A stretch of DNA of 64,000 bases from Acidovorax sp. Leaf160 (GCF_001424265.1 NZ_LMOV01000012.1:163050-227049); one strand, 5' to 3'. Positions 1 to 9,196 are shown, counted from the stretch's first letter. Translations and numbers: made by a program. Notes: a model not told the origin generated them from the sequence alone.

Positions 1-168
1 CCGCAGCAGATCCACGCCAGCGGCAGCGAGCGGGTCTGGGTGGCTGACATCACCTACCTGCCCACGGACGGCAAGTTCGTGTACCTGAGCCTGGTCACGG
101 ATGCAAATGCGAACGCCCGATGCAGTGCATCGGGCGTCATTGGCCGGATAGTCCGGCTGGAGTTTTAA
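1..168 (+). pseudogene. IS3-family transposase remnant
   Basis: The frame open from base 1 reads RVWVADITYLP followed by YLSLVTDA, which matches the start of the rve/DDE integrase core of IS3-family OrfB proteins; the Asp of WVADITY is the first catalytic acid. The family normally continues with about 100 more residues carrying the second Asp and the Glu. Here similarity stops around base 108, and the frame runs through a palindrome into unrelated sequence, ending at TAA (166-168). The piece is therefore truncated at its 3' end, and the 5' part lies outside the window. It cannot encode an active transposase. It sits beside the 3' end of a tRNA-Ser gene, so it is probably left from an integrated element. 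Confidence 0.75.
113..157. repeat. Two palindromes at the transposase break point
   Basis: Bases 113-124 and 126-137 are perfect inverted repeats of 12 bp around a single G. A second hairpin follows, GCCGGA (143-148) and TCCGGC (152-157), and then a short T-run. The pair marks the exact place where transposase similarity ends. It may be the end of another element or a terminator-like structure; the sequence alone does not decide. Confidence 0.5.
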
Positions 169-209
169 CAGTCCCTCAGTGTCAACGCTATTCAGGACGG
201 GTCACTTAC

Positions 210-299
<90 letters not shown>

Positions 300-371
300 G
301 AAGCCCGCAATTGTAGCAGTGCTTTGAGCCGGCTCGAACAAGTTGGCCAATCTTCCCTGCATTGCGCGCCC

Positions 372-1289
372 TCAGGGTGCCCGCTGTGCGGTCTGGATCA
401 TGTTCATTGCCGACCCGATGAGCGCGGACACTTCGGTCATGTTGCTCGGCACGATCAGGGTGGTGTTGGAGTCTTCGGCCACCTTGCTGAACGCTTCCAC
501 GGCTTTTTCCGCGACCTTCAACTGCACGGCCTGCTCGCCGCCGGGCTGGCGGATGGCGGCGGCCACGCGCTCGATGGCGAGGGCCGTGGCTTCGGCGACG
601 GCGGTCAGCGAGGCGGCTTCCCCTTGTGCGTTGTTGATCAGGGCCTGCTTCTCGCCTTCCGAGCGGGCGATGAAGGCTTCGCGTTCGCCGGTGGCGATGT
701 TGATCTGCTCCTGGCGCCGGCCTTCGGAGGCTGCGATGAGGGCGCGCTTTTCGCGCTCGGCGGTGATCTGCTGCTGCATGGCCCGCAGGATCTCGGCGGG
801 CGGCGTCAGATCCTTGATCTCGTAGCGCAGCACCTTCACACCCCAGTTGAGGGCGGCTTCGTCGATCGCAGCGACCACCTGCGCGTTGATCACGTCGCGC
901 TCTTCAAATGTCTTGTCCAGTTCCAGCTTGCCGATCACGCTGCGCAACGAGGTCTGGGCCAGTTGCGTCACGGCCATGATGTAGTTGCTCGACCCGTAGC
1001 TGGCGCGCATCGGGTCCGTCACCTGGAAGTAAAGAATGCCGTCCACCTGCAGCTGGGTGTTGTCCCGCGTAATGCAGACCTGGCTGGGCACGTCGAGCGG
1101 GATTTCCTTCAGGCTGTGCTTGTAGGCGACGCGATCGACGAAGGGCACCAGGAAGTTGAGCCCCGGTGTCAGGGTGCCTGCGTATTTGCCCAGCCGCTCC
1201 TTCACCCAGGCATTCTGTTGCGGAACGACCTTGACCGAGCGGGCGATGAAGATGGCCGCGATGACGATGATGACGATGGCGATTTCCAT
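372..1289 (-). CDS. qmcA: Stomatin/prohibitin-like SPFH membrane protein (QmcA type)
   Basis: This 305-residue protein has one N-terminal membrane segment (about residues 3-18). An SPFH domain follows (roughly 20-180: VVPQQNAWVKERLGKY, then DVPSQVCITRDN), and then an Ala/Glu-rich coiled coil (about 180-260: EREKRALIAASEGRRQEQ). This is the layout of QmcA/paraslipin proteins, which oligomerise at the inner membrane and are linked to FtsH-type quality control. An AAAGG ribosome site precedes the start. The NfeD-like gene lies directly upstream on the same strand, and SPFH and NfeD proteins usually function as pairs. The exact client is unknown. Confidence 0.9.
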   Translation of the reverse strand: MEIAIVIIVIAAIFIARSVKVVPQQNAWVKERLGKYAGTLTPGLNFLVPFVDRVAYKHSLKEIPLDVPSQVCITRDNTQLQVDGILYFQVTDPMRASYGSSNYIMAVTQLAQTSLRSVIGKLELDKTFEERDVINAQVVAAIDEAALNWGVKVLRYEIKDLTPPAEILRAMQQQITAEREKRALIAASEGRRQEQINIATGEREAFIARSEGEKQALINNAQGEAASLTAVAEATALAIERVAAAIRQPGGEQAVQLKVAEKAVEAFSKVAEDSNTTLIVPSNMTEVSALIGSAMNMIQTAQRAP

Positions 1290-1391
1290 AAGGCCTTTCA
1301 GTGAGGTGGGCGGTTGGGGAGGGGAGGGTGGAGCCGCAGGCCGTGGTGCCGGCAGCAGGGCGAAAAACGCGGCGCACCTGCCGAGGGGGCG

Positions 1392-1817
1392 TCACGCGCG
1401 GTCGACGAGCAGGCGGTTGCCGATGACTTCCGCCACGCGGTGGGTGCCCGGGGAGGGTTCGTTGCCGGGCCGCAGCATGACGGTCCACTGCGCGCCACGG
1501 TAGCGTACCTGCGCCGTGCCGTCGGCGTTCCAGGCGTCCACCTGCACCGACTCTCCGATGTCGAGGTTCACGTCGCGGTTGCTGGCGGCCGGCTGGCCTG
1601 CAGGCCGGTGGCGGCGGAAAAGATGGCAGGCTCCCACGCCTGCGGTGCCCACCACGGCGGCGCTCAACAGCTGCGCCGACGTGGAGACCCCCGCATGCGC
1701 TGCGATGGCGCCGGCGACCAGGCCCACGGCCATCATCAGCAGGTAGAAGGTGCCGGTCAGCAGTTCGGCCACCACGGCGCCTCCTGCCAAAAGCCACCAG
1801 ATGGTCGATTCCTCCAT
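1392..1817 (-). CDS. NfeD-like membrane protein (YbbJ type)
   Basis: This is a short-form NfeD protein of 141 residues. Two or three hydrophobic segments occupy about residues 6-65, and a C-terminal OB-fold-like domain (about 75-141) includes the family pattern IGESVQVDAWNADGTAQVRYRGAQWTV-type strands. The N-terminal ClpP-like protease domain of long NfeDs is absent, as in YbbJ. The ribosome site AGGAG lies 8 bases before ATG. The gene is cotranscribed with the stomatin-like gene 102 bp downstream. NfeD and stomatin partners are thought to organise membrane microdomains, but the precise role is not established. Confidence 0.85.
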   Translation of the reverse strand: MEESTIWWLLAGGAVVAELLTGTFYLLMMAVGLVAGAIAAHAGVSTSAQLLSAAVVGTAGVGACHLFRRHRPAGQPAASNRDVNLDIGESVQVDAWNADGTAQVRYRGAQWTVMLRPGNEPSPGTHRVAEVIGNRLLVDRA

Positions 1818-1900
1818 GACTCACTCCTTGTGATCCCATCGTCGAAGCGGTGGGCTGGGCAAATTGTGGGACAAAAGCCCGCACGTTCAAATGCGCGACA

Positions 1901-1929
1901 TTGTTATTCCTTACACTGCGCGGCTATTT
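1901..1929 (+). promoter_or_regulatory. Candidate promoter of the decarboxylase gene
   Basis: TTGTTA (1901-1906) and CTATTT (1924-1929) are separated by 17 bp in an AT-richer stretch of the divergent nfeD/decarboxylase spacer. The -35 is fair and the -10 matches the consensus poorly, so this is only a candidate. Confidence 0.3.
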
Positions 1930-1963
1930 CGTTTTTTTGGCCCGATCGCCCCGGAGGCAGCGC

Positions 1964-4345
1964 ATGAAATTCCGCTTTCCCATCGTCATCATCGACGAGG
2001 ACTACCGTTCAGAAAATACGTCCGGACTGGGTATCCGGGCGCTGGCGCACGCCATCGAGTCGGAAGGCTTCGAGGTGCTGGGCGTGACGAGCTACGGCGA
2101 CCTGACGCAATTCGCACAGCAGCAGAGCCGCGCCAGCGCGTTCATCCTGTCGATCGACGACGAGGAGTTCACGCTCGGCTCCGACCTCGACCCCATCGTG
2201 CAAAGCCTGCGCAACTTCATTGCCGAAGTGCGTCGCAAGAACACCGAAGTGCCGATCTACGTGCACGGCGAAACCAAGACCTCGCGCCATCTGCCCAACG
2301 ACATCCTGCGCGAGCTGCACGGCTTCATCCACATGTTCGAGGACACGCCGGAGTTCGTCGCCAAGCACATCATCCGTGAAGCCAAGAGCTACCTGGAAGG
2401 CGTGCAGCCGCCGTTCTTCAAGGCCTTGCTGGACTACGCGGAAGACGGTTCCTACTCGTGGCACTGCCCCGGCCACTCGGGTGGCGTGGCATTCCTGAAA
2501 AGCCCCGTGGGCCAGATGTTCCACCAGTTCTTTGGCGAGAACATGCTGCGTGCCGACGTGTGCAACGCGGTGGAAGAGCTCGGACAGCTGCTCGACCACA
2601 ACGGCGCCATCGGCGAATCGGAACGCAACGCGGCGCGCATCTTCAATGCCGACCATTGCTTCTTCGTGACCAACGGCACCAGCACGTCCAACAAGATGGT
2701 CTGGCACCACACGGTGGCGCCGGGCGACGTGGTGGTGGTGGACCGCAACTGCCACAAATCGATCCTGCACTCGATCATCATGACCGGGGCCATCCCCGTG
2801 TTCCTGAAGCCGACGCGCAATCACTTCGGCATCATCGGGCCGATCCCGCAGGCCGAATTCGAGCGTAACGCCATCGAAGCGAAGATCCGCGCCAATCCGC
2901 TGCTCAAGGGCGTGGACGCCAAGGCGGTGAAGCCGCGCGTGCTGACCATCACGCAGTCCACCTACGACGGCGTGCTCTACAACACGGAAACCATCAAGTC
3001 GATGATGGACGGCTACGTGGACAACCTGCACTTCGACGAGGCCTGGCTGCCGCACGCGGCCTTCCACCCGTTCTACGGCAGCTACCACGCCATGGGCAAG
3101 AAGCGCGCCCGGCCCAAGCACTCGGTGGTGTATGCAACGCAATCCATCCACAAGCTCCTGGCCGGCATCAGCCAGGCCAGCCATGTGCTGGTGCAGGATT
3201 CGCAGACCGTGAAGCTGGACCGCCCGCTGTTCAACGAGGCGTACCTGATGCACACCTCGACCAGCCCGCAATACAGCATCATCGCCAGCTGCGACGTGGC
3301 CGCGGCGATGATGGAGCCGCCCGGCGGCACGGCGCTGGTGGAAGAGAGCCTGCTCGAAGCGCTGGACTTCCGCCGCGCCATGCGCAAGGTGGAAGAGGAA
3401 TTCGGCAAGGACGACTGGTGGTTCAAGGTCTGGGGGCCGGACAAGCTGGTGGACGAGGGCCTGGGCCGTGCCGAGGACTGGATCATCCGCAGCGACGGCA
3501 AGGGCAAGAAGAGCGCCAGCAAGTGGCACGGCTTCGGCCAGATGGCGGACGGCTTCAACATGCTGGACCCGATCAAGTCCACCATCGTCACGCCTGGCCT
3601 GAACCTGGACGGCAAGTTCGACAAGACCGGCATTCCCGCGTCGATCGTGACGAAGTACCTGGCGGAGCACGGCGTGGTGGTCGAGAAGACGGGCCTCTAC
3701 AGCTTCTTCATCATGTTCACCATCGGCATCACCAAGGGCCGCTGGAACACGCTGCTGACCGCGCTGCAGCAGTTCAAGGACGACTACGAGAAGAACCAGC
3801 CGATGTGGCGCATCCTTCCGGAGTTCTGCCAGCAGCACAAGCGCTACGAGCGGATGGGTCTGAAGGACCTGTGCCAGCACGTGCACGAGCTGTATGCCAA
3901 GTACGACATCGCGCGCCTGACGACCGAGATGTACCTGTCGGACCTGACGCCCGCGATGAAGCCCAGCGATGCGTTCGCGCACATTGCGCACCGCAAGACC
4001 GAGCGGGTGGAGATCGACCACCTGGAAGGGCGCATCACGACCAGCCTGATCACCCCGTACCCACCGGGCATTCCGCTGCTGATCCCGGGCGAGGTGTTCA
4101 ACAAGAAGATCGTGGACTACCTCAAGTTCTCGCGCGAGTTCTCCAAGCTGTCGCCCGGGTTCGAGACCGACATCCACGGCCTGGTCGAGATCGAGGACGA
4201 GCACGGCGTGGTGCGCTACTACGCCGACTGCGTGACCAAGACCGAGCAGCCCAAGCCCGGGCGTCGCGGCGGTTTGAAGGACGCGCCCGATGCGCAGGAG
4301 ATCGTGCAGGTCGGCAGCGACGGGCCGTTCGGCCGCAAGGTCTGA
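1964..4345 (+). CDS. PLP-dependent arginine/lysine/ornithine decarboxylase
   Basis: This fold-type I (class III) basic amino-acid decarboxylase has 793 residues. An N-terminal CheY-like wing domain (1 to about 130) precedes the PLP domain. SIHKLLAGISQASH carries the Schiff-base lysine, K397, and HFDEAWLPHAAF carries the conserved cofactor Asp. ATG 1964 is chosen because GGAG lies 8 bases upstream; an in-frame extension to 1850 lacks a ribosome site. It decarboxylates arginine, lysine or ornithine to agmatine, cadaverine or putrescine in the cytoplasm. Substrate specificity cannot be read with confidence. No antiporter gene is adjacent, so a biosynthetic polyamine role is as likely as acid resistance. 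Confidence 0.93.
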   Translation: MKFRFPIVIIDEDYRSENTSGLGIRALAHAIESEGFEVLGVTSYGDLTQFAQQQSRASAFILSIDDEEFTLGSDLDPIVQSLRNFIAEVRRKNTEVPIYVHGETKTSRHLPNDILRELHGFIHMFEDTPEFVAKHIIREAKSYLEGVQPPFFKALLDYAEDGSYSWHCPGHSGGVAFLKSPVGQMFHQFFGENMLRADVCNAVEELGQLLDHNGAIGESERNAARIFNADHCFFVTNGTSTSNKMVWHHTVAPGDVVVVDRNCHKSILHSIIMTGAIPVFLKPTRNHFGIIGPIPQAEFERNAIEAKIRANPLLKGVDAKAVKPRVLTITQSTYDGVLYNTETIKSMMDGYVDNLHFDEAWLPHAAFHPFYGSYHAMGKKRARPKHSVVYATQSIHKLLAGISQASHVLVQDSQTVKLDRPLFNEAYLMHTSTSPQYSIIASCDVAAAMMEPPGGTALVEESLLEALDFRRAMRKVEEEFGKDDWWFKVWGPDKLVDEGLGRAEDWIIRSDGKGKKSASKWHGFGQMADGFNMLDPIKSTIVTPGLNLDGKFDKTGIPASIVTKYLAEHGVVVEKTGLYSFFIMFTIGITKGRWNTLLTALQQFKDDYEKNQPMWRILPEFCQQHKRYERMGLKDLCQHVHELYAKYDIARLTTEMYLSDLTPAMKPSDAFAHIAHRKTERVEIDHLEGRITTSLITPYPPGIPLLIPGEVFNKKIVDYLKFSREFSKLSPGFETDIHGLVEIEDEHGVVRYYADCVTKTEQPKPGRRGGLKDAPDAQEIVQVGSDGPFGRKV

Positions 4346-4714
4346 CCTCGCGCTGCGCCGCGCCAGCCATCGCAGCGCGGTGGGATGCGGCGCGGCAAGG
4401 CGAGCGAATGCCTGCCGCAGACAGCCCGGCCTGGACCCAGCGCCGGCTTTTTTTCGCCTGGGAAGCGCGCCTTGCTCGGCCTCTGCTGTAGGACTGGGCC
4501 GTAAGCGGCCGGCCGTAGATGTGCCCGCGCCTCGTGGGCGATCATGCTGGCTCAGCGCTCAGGCCTGCAGCTTTGCTGGGTCTTGCGCTGCAAAAGATAT
4601 AGCGAATGGCAGCTTGAGGCAGCTCTCCCAAGCAGCCACGCCCGTGCTTATCATGTCCGGCGCTGCGGCTGATCGCCGCTTTCCCATCACCTTCTGCAAC
4701 CCCCAGGAAACTCC
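4346..4714. other. Non-coding spacer with two hairpins
   Basis: No credible gene is seen in these 369 bases. A 9-bp stem (4349-4357 with 4371-4379) lies right after the decarboxylase stop, and a terminator-like hairpin with a T-run follows at 4426-4454. Confidence 0.5.
4426..4454 (+). terminator. Rho-independent terminator candidate
   Basis: CCGGC (4426-4430) pairs with GCCGG (4442-4446), followed by seven T (4448-4454). The stem is short, but the T-run is clear and it lies 80 bp after the decarboxylase stop. Confidence 0.45.
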
Positions 4715-5287
4715 ATGGACAAGTACCAGATCGCTGTCGTCGTCGGCAGCCTGCGCAAGGACTCGATCAATCGCAAGCTGGCCACTGCGCTCACGCGGAT
4801 GGCGCCTGAAGGCTTCACCTTCACCGACGTGCGGATCGACGATCTGCCGCTCTACAACCAGGACGACGATGGCCACCAGGCTGCACCGGTGATGCGCCTC
4901 AAATCCGACGTGTCGGCCGCACAGGGCCTGCTGTTCGTGTCGCCCGAATACAACCGCTCCATTCCCGGTGTGCTCAAGAACGCGCTGGACCACGGCTCGC
5001 GGCCGTACGGCCAGAGCGTGTGGGGCGGCAAGCCTGCCGGCGTGATCGGCGCGTCGATTGGCGCCATCGGCACCGCCGTCGCCCAGCAGCATCTGCGCAA
5101 CGTGCTGGCCTATCTGGACATGCCTACGCTGGGCCAGCCGGAAGCGTTCATCCACTACAAGGAAGGCTTCTTCGACGAAGACGGCAACGTGGGCGAAGGC
5201 AGCCGCAAGTTTCTGCAGTCGTGGATGGACAAGTACGTTGCCTGGGTGAAAACGCACAACAACCCGGGCGACCACAAGCCAGCCTGA
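4715..5287 (+). CDS. NADPH-dependent FMN reductase
   Basis: This 190-residue protein has a flavodoxin-like fold of the FMN_red family (ChrR/YieF-like). VVVGSLRKDSINRKLA near the N-terminus binds FMN phosphate, SPEYNRSIPGVLKNALD is the family signature around residues 75-90, and WGGKPAGVIGASIGAIG follows. It probably transfers electrons from NAD(P)H to quinones or other small acceptors in the cytoplasm. It is monocistronic and converges on azoR across a shared terminator. The natural acceptor is unknown. Confidence 0.9.
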   Translation: MDKYQIAVVVGSLRKDSINRKLATALTRMAPEGFTFTDVRIDDLPLYNQDDDGHQAAPVMRLKSDVSAAQGLLFVSPEYNRSIPGVLKNALDHGSRPYGQSVWGGKPAGVIGASIGAIGTAVAQQHLRNVLAYLDMPTLGQPEAFIHYKEGFFDEDGNVGEGSRKFLQSWMDKYVAWVKTHNNPGDHKPA

Positions 5288-5361
5288 GACAAGGTGGCCA
5301 GACCCTAGCCGCCAGCGGGTGCCACGACCCGGCCGGCCATCTACAGCCGGGGCAACCAGTT

Positions 5362-5413
5362 TATGCTATTGATTTGATAGCTATAAACCCAGTGCTGACA
5401 AGCGCCAGAGGCC
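5362..5413 (+). repeat. Dispersed repeat, copy A
   Basis: Best-preserved copy of the dispersed repeat family: TGCTATTGATTTGATAGCTA followed by an ACCCAG...AAGCGCCAGAGGCC tail. It lies in the spacer between the FMN reductase and azoR. Confidence 0.7.
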
Positions 5414-5438
5414 TGTATGGCTTGAAATGCGCAACGAG

Positions 5439-5463
5439 AAAGAGCCGGCGATGCCGGCTCTTT
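5439..5463. terminator. Bidirectional terminator between FMN reductase and azoR
   Basis: Perfect 11-bp stem AAAGAGCCGGC / GCCGGCTCTTT around a GAT loop, with A- and T-rich flanks on both sides. It can serve the plus-strand reductase and the minus-strand azoR. Confidence 0.85.
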
Positions 5464-5507
5464 GCTTTTCGGTCTGGCCCGGGGCCGCAGACGTTCCCTC
5501 TCGGATG

Positions 5508-6152
5508 TCAGGCGGCTTCTGCCAGCAGGGCGGTGGCGCCTGTCTTCACGTGCTGCTGAATGTCGCGTTCGGCGCTGGCCAGGGCAGCCGTCTTGGCTTC
5601 GCCGCCCATCGCCACGCCTTCGGCGCGCACGAACCGCACATCGGTGATGCCGAAGAAGCCGAACACGGTCTGCAGATAGCTTTCCTGGTGCTCCATGGCG
5701 CGGCCGCCTTCGCTGGTGGAATACACACCGCCGCGCGAGGAGGCGACGATCACCGTCTTGCCCTTCGCCAGGCCTTCAGGACCGTTGGCCGTGTAGCGGA
5801 AGGTGCGGCCCGGCTGGGCGATGCGGTCGATCCACGCCTTGAGCTGGGTGGGGATGCCGAAGTTGTAGAGGGGGGCGCCCACCACAACCACATCCGCTGC
5901 CAGGAACTGGCTCACCAGGCGCTCGGAGACCGCATTTTCCCGCTGCTGCAAATCGCTCAGCCCTTCCGTCTGGCCAGTGCGCGGGGCCATGGAATCCATG
6001 GTGAAGTGGCTGGGTGCGTCCGCGACCAGATCGAGGTGCTCCACCTGCGTGCCGGGGTGGGCAGCGAGCCACGCCTCCACGGTGCGGGCCGTCAGCTGAC
6101 GGGAGACAGAGGCGTCGCCGGTGATGGCGGAATCGATGTGAAGCAGCTGCAT
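5508..6152 (-). CDS. azoR: FMN-dependent NADH azoreductase
   Basis: This 214-residue flavodoxin-fold enzyme of the AzoR/acpD family carries [21 protein letters not shown] at the N-terminus, [19 protein letters not shown] around residues 95-115, and ASSRGGVYS. It uses NADH and FMN to reduce quinones, and azo compounds in vitro, two electrons at a time. The ATG at 6152 has AGGAG upstream; a longer frame to 6266 lacks one. It is divergent from a LysR-type regulator 167 bp away, the usual arrangement for regulated azoR genes. Confidence 0.93.
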   Translation of the reverse strand: MQLLHIDSAITGDASVSRQLTARTVEAWLAAHPGTQVEHLDLVADAPSHFTMDSMAPRTGQTEGLSDLQQRENAVSERLVSQFLAADVVVVGAPLYNFGIPTQLKAWIDRIAQPGRTFRYTANGPEGLAKGKTVIVASSRGGVYSTSEGGRAMEHQESYLQTVFGFFGITDVRFVRAEGVAMGGEAKTAALASAERDIQQHVKTGATALLAEAA

Positions 6153-6222
6153 GGCGGAACTCCTGGAAAACGGGTGAAGAAGGTCCCCAGACGGGGTGCC
6201 GCGAATTGCGGCGTTGGATAGA

Positions 6223-6240
6223 TTGTATGGATGGTCACAA
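6223..6240. promoter_or_regulatory. Candidate LysR-type operator
   Basis: TTGT-N10-ACAA (6223-6226, 6237-6240) is a dyad of the T-N11-A type in the azoR/LysR spacer. The 9-mer ATAGATTGT overlaps it (6218-6226) and recurs at 6266-6274, as expected for recognition and activation sites. Confidence 0.45.
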
Positions 6241-6319
6241 CGCTTGATAAGCAGCGAGATATGCAATAGATTGTCCTGATTACGATGGCAGTGAAGCCTC
6301 GGCTTTGAAAGGGCGCGCC

Positions 6320-7288
6320 ATGCAGGATCTGAACGACATGCTGTATTTCGCTGAGGTGGTGGAACGCGGCGGCTTTGCTGCGGCCGGCCGGGCCTTGGGG
6401 GTGCCCAAGTCGCGGCTATCGCGGCGGGTCTCCGATCTGGAAGCTCACCTGGGCGTGCGTCTGCTCCACCGCACCACCCGCAAACTGTCGCTCACGGACG
6501 TCGGCGAGGCCTACCTGCGGCACTGCCAGGCGATGCGCGACTCGGCGCAGGCGGCGGCCGATACGGTGGCCCAGGTGCAGACCGAGCCCCGCGGCACGGT
6601 GCGGGTGACCTGCCCGGTGACCCTGGCGCACAGTGTGGTGAGCGAGCTGATCCCGCAATTCCTGCTGAGCCACCCGATGGTGCGGGTCGACATGCAGGTG
6701 ACCAACCGGGTGGTCAATCTGGTGGAAGAAGGCGTGGACGTGGCGCTGCGCGTGCGCACCACGCTGGACGCGAGCGGCAGCATGGTCGTCAAGCGGCTGG
6801 ACGAAGGCACCCAGGTGCTGGTGGCGAGCCCCGCGCAACTGGCGCGCCAGGGCGTGCCGGTCACGCTGGCGGACCTGGGCGCGCTCGACACGCTCGCCAT
6901 GTCGGCGGCGGATGGGCGTACCACCTTCCAGCTCATCAGCCCCGACTGCCGCGAGGAAACCGTGCAGCACAGTCCCCGCTACGTGGCGGACGATCTGGTG
7001 TCACTGAAGTTCGCCGCGCTGGCGGGCATCGGTGTCTGCTGGCTGCCCGACTATCTGTGCCACGCCGAACTCGCCGACGGCCGGCTGGTGCGGGTGCTGC
7101 CCGATTGGTCCACGCCGCGCAGCGTGGTCTATGCGGTGTTTCCATCCCGCCGCGGCCTGTCGCCGGCGGTGCGCCATCTGCTCGACTTCCTGGGGGAGGC
7201 CGTACCGGGCCGGGCCGCGGTGCCGGAATGCGCCGAGCATACAGTCCGCCAAGCGCATGACGACTCTGCCCAGCTGGCATCGGACTGA
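6320..7288 (+). CDS. LysR-family regulator, probable azoR activator
   Basis: This 322-residue regulator has an N-terminal winged helix-turn-helix (about residues 1-60: [36 protein letters not shown]) and a periplasmic-binding-like effector domain (about 90-290). It resembles the YhaJ/DmlR/quinone-sensing group that pairs with azoreductases and pirins. ATG 6320 is preferred over TTG 6305 because AAAGGG lies before it and it matches the family start. By position it probably controls azoR and itself. The effector is unknown. The C-terminal 25 residues extend beyond the usual domain. Confidence 0.88.
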   Translation: MQDLNDMLYFAEVVERGGFAAAGRALGVPKSRLSRRVSDLEAHLGVRLLHRTTRKLSLTDVGEAYLRHCQAMRDSAQAAADTVAQVQTEPRGTVRVTCPVTLAHSVVSELIPQFLLSHPMVRVDMQVTNRVVNLVEEGVDVALRVRTTLDASGSMVVKRLDEGTQVLVASPAQLARQGVPVTLADLGALDTLAMSAADGRTTFQLISPDCREETVQHSPRYVADDLVSLKFAALAGIGVCWLPDYLCHAELADGRLVRVLPDWSTPRSVVYAVFPSRRGLSPAVRHLLDFLGEAVPGRAAVPECAEHTVRQAHDDSAQLASD

Positions 7289-7501
7289 GCCTGCTGTCCG
7301 GCGGCGGGAGCCGTTCGTGCGCGGCCCGTCCTTGCGCGTCGAAGCGGGCTCGCGGCGCCCGTGTGCCGGCGTTTCGAAACTGCGACGTCTATTTCATGCA
7401 CTGAGCAGTTTTCTCGGCAATACTTTCAGGTTTCCATCCCGGTGCAGGGAAGGGGCCGCCCAGCGCGTCCCTGCAGCCTCTTCGCGCCTCATCATCCCTT
7501 C

Positions 7502-8224
7502 ATGACCTTTTCACAAGGCGCACCTTCGTCGTCGCCGTCGCATTGGATTTCCCCGTCCCGCTGTGCGCTTCTGCTGTTGATCGCAGCGTGGCTGCTGGCG
7601 GGCTACTGGGTGGTGCCGGGGCTGCCGGCTTCTGCCGGTTGGGAAAACAGCTGGCTGGAGAACACCCAGGTCGTCATCCTGCTGGGCGGGGCGGTGACGG
7701 CGGCCCTCTACGCGCAGCGCTTTGCAGGCGGCGCCCTGGGGCGGCCGGCCGTCGCGCTGGCGGCTTGCCTGGTTCCCGTCTGGCTGGCGCTGGCCGGGCG
7801 CGAACTGGCGTGGGGCGCGGCCTTCCTGCCGCCGATGGACATCGAGGAGGGTGAGCCGATCTATTCCTCCTCCATCCTGTTTTACAAAGCGGCCGTCGCG
7901 CCCGTGGTCGGTGCGGCGGCGGCGGCGGTGGTGGCTGTCCTGGTTTGGCAGCGCTCGGACCGGCTTGTCTGGCCGCATCTGCTGACCCGCCGCTTCCCCT
8001 GGTTCGAAATGGCGCTGGGAGTGTGCGCAGGCCTTGTGAGCACCTATGCGGAAGGTCACCTGGGCCTACCGGTGTCTTCCACGTGGATGAGCTCGGCGCC
8101 CGTGCTGGAAGAGTGGGTGGAGGTGGCTGCGTATCTGGCCCTGTGGGCGGCGCAGTGGCAGATGTTCCGTGCCGTCTTGCGGGCGGCGCATGGGCCGCAG
8201 CCGGACGCCGCCGACGGGAAATGA
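7502..8224 (+). CDS. Conserved membrane protein of unknown function
   Basis: This 240-residue protein has about six hydrophobic segments (near residues 20-38, 50-70, 78-98, 122-145, 160-180 and 195-215). Charged residues lie at membrane edges, GRELAWG in the middle and APVLEEWVEVAAYL near the end; such buried Glu/Arg residues are typical of intramembrane enzymes, but no catalytic motif is recognised. ATG 7502 starts before the first segment, and upstream codons in the same frame look non-coding. The gene stands alone after the LysR gene. No function is assigned. Confidence 0.7.
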   Translation: MTFSQGAPSSSPSHWISPSRCALLLLIAAWLLAGYWVVPGLPASAGWENSWLENTQVVILLGGAVTAALYAQRFAGGALGRPAVALAACLVPVWLALAGRELAWGAAFLPPMDIEEGEPIYSSSILFYKAAVAPVVGAAAAAVVAVLVWQRSDRLVWPHLLTRRFPWFEMALGVCAGLVSTYAEGHLGLPVSSTWMSSAPVLEEWVEVAAYLALWAAQWQMFRAVLRAAHGPQPDAADGK

Positions 8225-8452
8225 CCCTGGGTTCTGATAGATGTTTTGTCTATTAAGTCACAACGAGATATTCGTTTGGGTTTGTTAGACAGCCTCGCAG
8301 AATGGCCGGCATCCGCACACCAGGAGCGATGGCATGGCCGCTGCGACCTCTTTTTTCCTTTCACACCCGGTATCTCACCTTGTCTCCGCCCCGCCGGCCG
8401 GCGCGACCCTTCCGCACGGGTGGCCCCAGTGTGGCGCTGAGGAGGGCCTGCG

Positions 8453-9064
8453 GTGACCGCGTCGGGCCCGGTGGCCGCAGCCACATCGGTGGTGGTCGTG
8501 CCGGGCTGGCGCGACTCCGGCGCAGGACATTGGCAGACGCTCTGGGCCGAGCGCATTCCCGAGGCGATCAGGGTGGTGCAGGACGACTGGATCACCCCCA
8601 CCCGCAATGCCTGGGTGCGCACGCTGGAAAGCACCATCCTCGCGGCGCCGCACCCTGTCGTCGTCGTGGCCCACAGCCTGGGCTGCATTGCGACGACGCA
8701 CATCGGCCCGGCTGCGGCCGAGCGCGTGCGCGGTGCCTTGCTGGTGGCGCCAGCCGACCCGGAACGTCGCGCCGTGCTGAGCGATTTCGCGCCGGTCCCG
8801 TACGCTGCCCTGCCTTATCGCAGCATCCTCGTGGCCAGCAGCAACGACCCCTACTGCCCCGTACGGCTGGCAGGTGCCTACGCACGGGCCTGGGGCAGCG
8901 AGTTCGTGCGGCTGCAAAACGCGGGCCACATCAATGTCGAATCAGGTCACGGCGACTGGCCGCTGGGCTGGGCGCTGCTGCAGTCGCTGGCCGGCGAGGC
9001 GCAGGACGCCGCTCTGTTGGCTCGGCCCGACCCTTCCTTGGAGCGCTTGCGCTCTGCCGCGTGA
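8453..9064 (+). CDS. RBBP9/YdeN-family serine hydrolase
   Basis: This small alpha/beta hydrolase has 203 residues. VVVVPGWRDSGAGHWQTLW at the N-terminus is the family oxyanion motif. AHSLG carries the nucleophilic serine (about residue 74), SSNDPYC the acid (about 127) and GHINVESGHGDWPLG the histidine. It starts with GTG preceded by AGGAGGG. The family hydrolyses small esters; the substrate is unknown. The 8225-8452 spacer upstream contains an ATAGA...TCTAT hairpin (about 8236-8253) and no gene. Confidence 0.9.
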   Translation: MTASGPVAAATSVVVVPGWRDSGAGHWQTLWAERIPEAIRVVQDDWITPTRNAWVRTLESTILAAPHPVVVVAHSLGCIATTHIGPAAAERVRGALLVAPADPERRAVLSDFAPVPYAALPYRSILVASSNDPYCPVRLAGAYARAWGSEFVRLQNAGHINVESGHGDWPLGWALLQSLAGEAQDAALLARPDPSLERLRSAA

Positions 9065-9107
9065 GCCCGGCGGCCAGCAAAGCCGCCTCGCGGCTTATGC
9101 CGGCATC

Positions 9108-9142
9108 CAATAAATAAACAAGAATTTAGTCTTTTGCGTTTG
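9108..9142 (+). promoter_or_regulatory. AT-rich leader of the sulfate-import operon
   Basis: A compact AT-rich block (AATAAATAAACAAG, then AATTTAG) stands out in GC-rich DNA just before sbp. CysB/Cbl-type regulators bind AT-rich sites of this kind, but no exact motif is claimed. Confidence 0.3.
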
Positions 9143-9196
9143 AAGGGCGGATGTCCACAATGCAGGTTACTTTCAGCTACGTGGATGGACGCCAGC

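Noticed and set aside
2009-4204. 731-residue minus-strand frame
   Set aside because: Antisense to the decarboxylase; His/Val/Leu-rich composition without domains.
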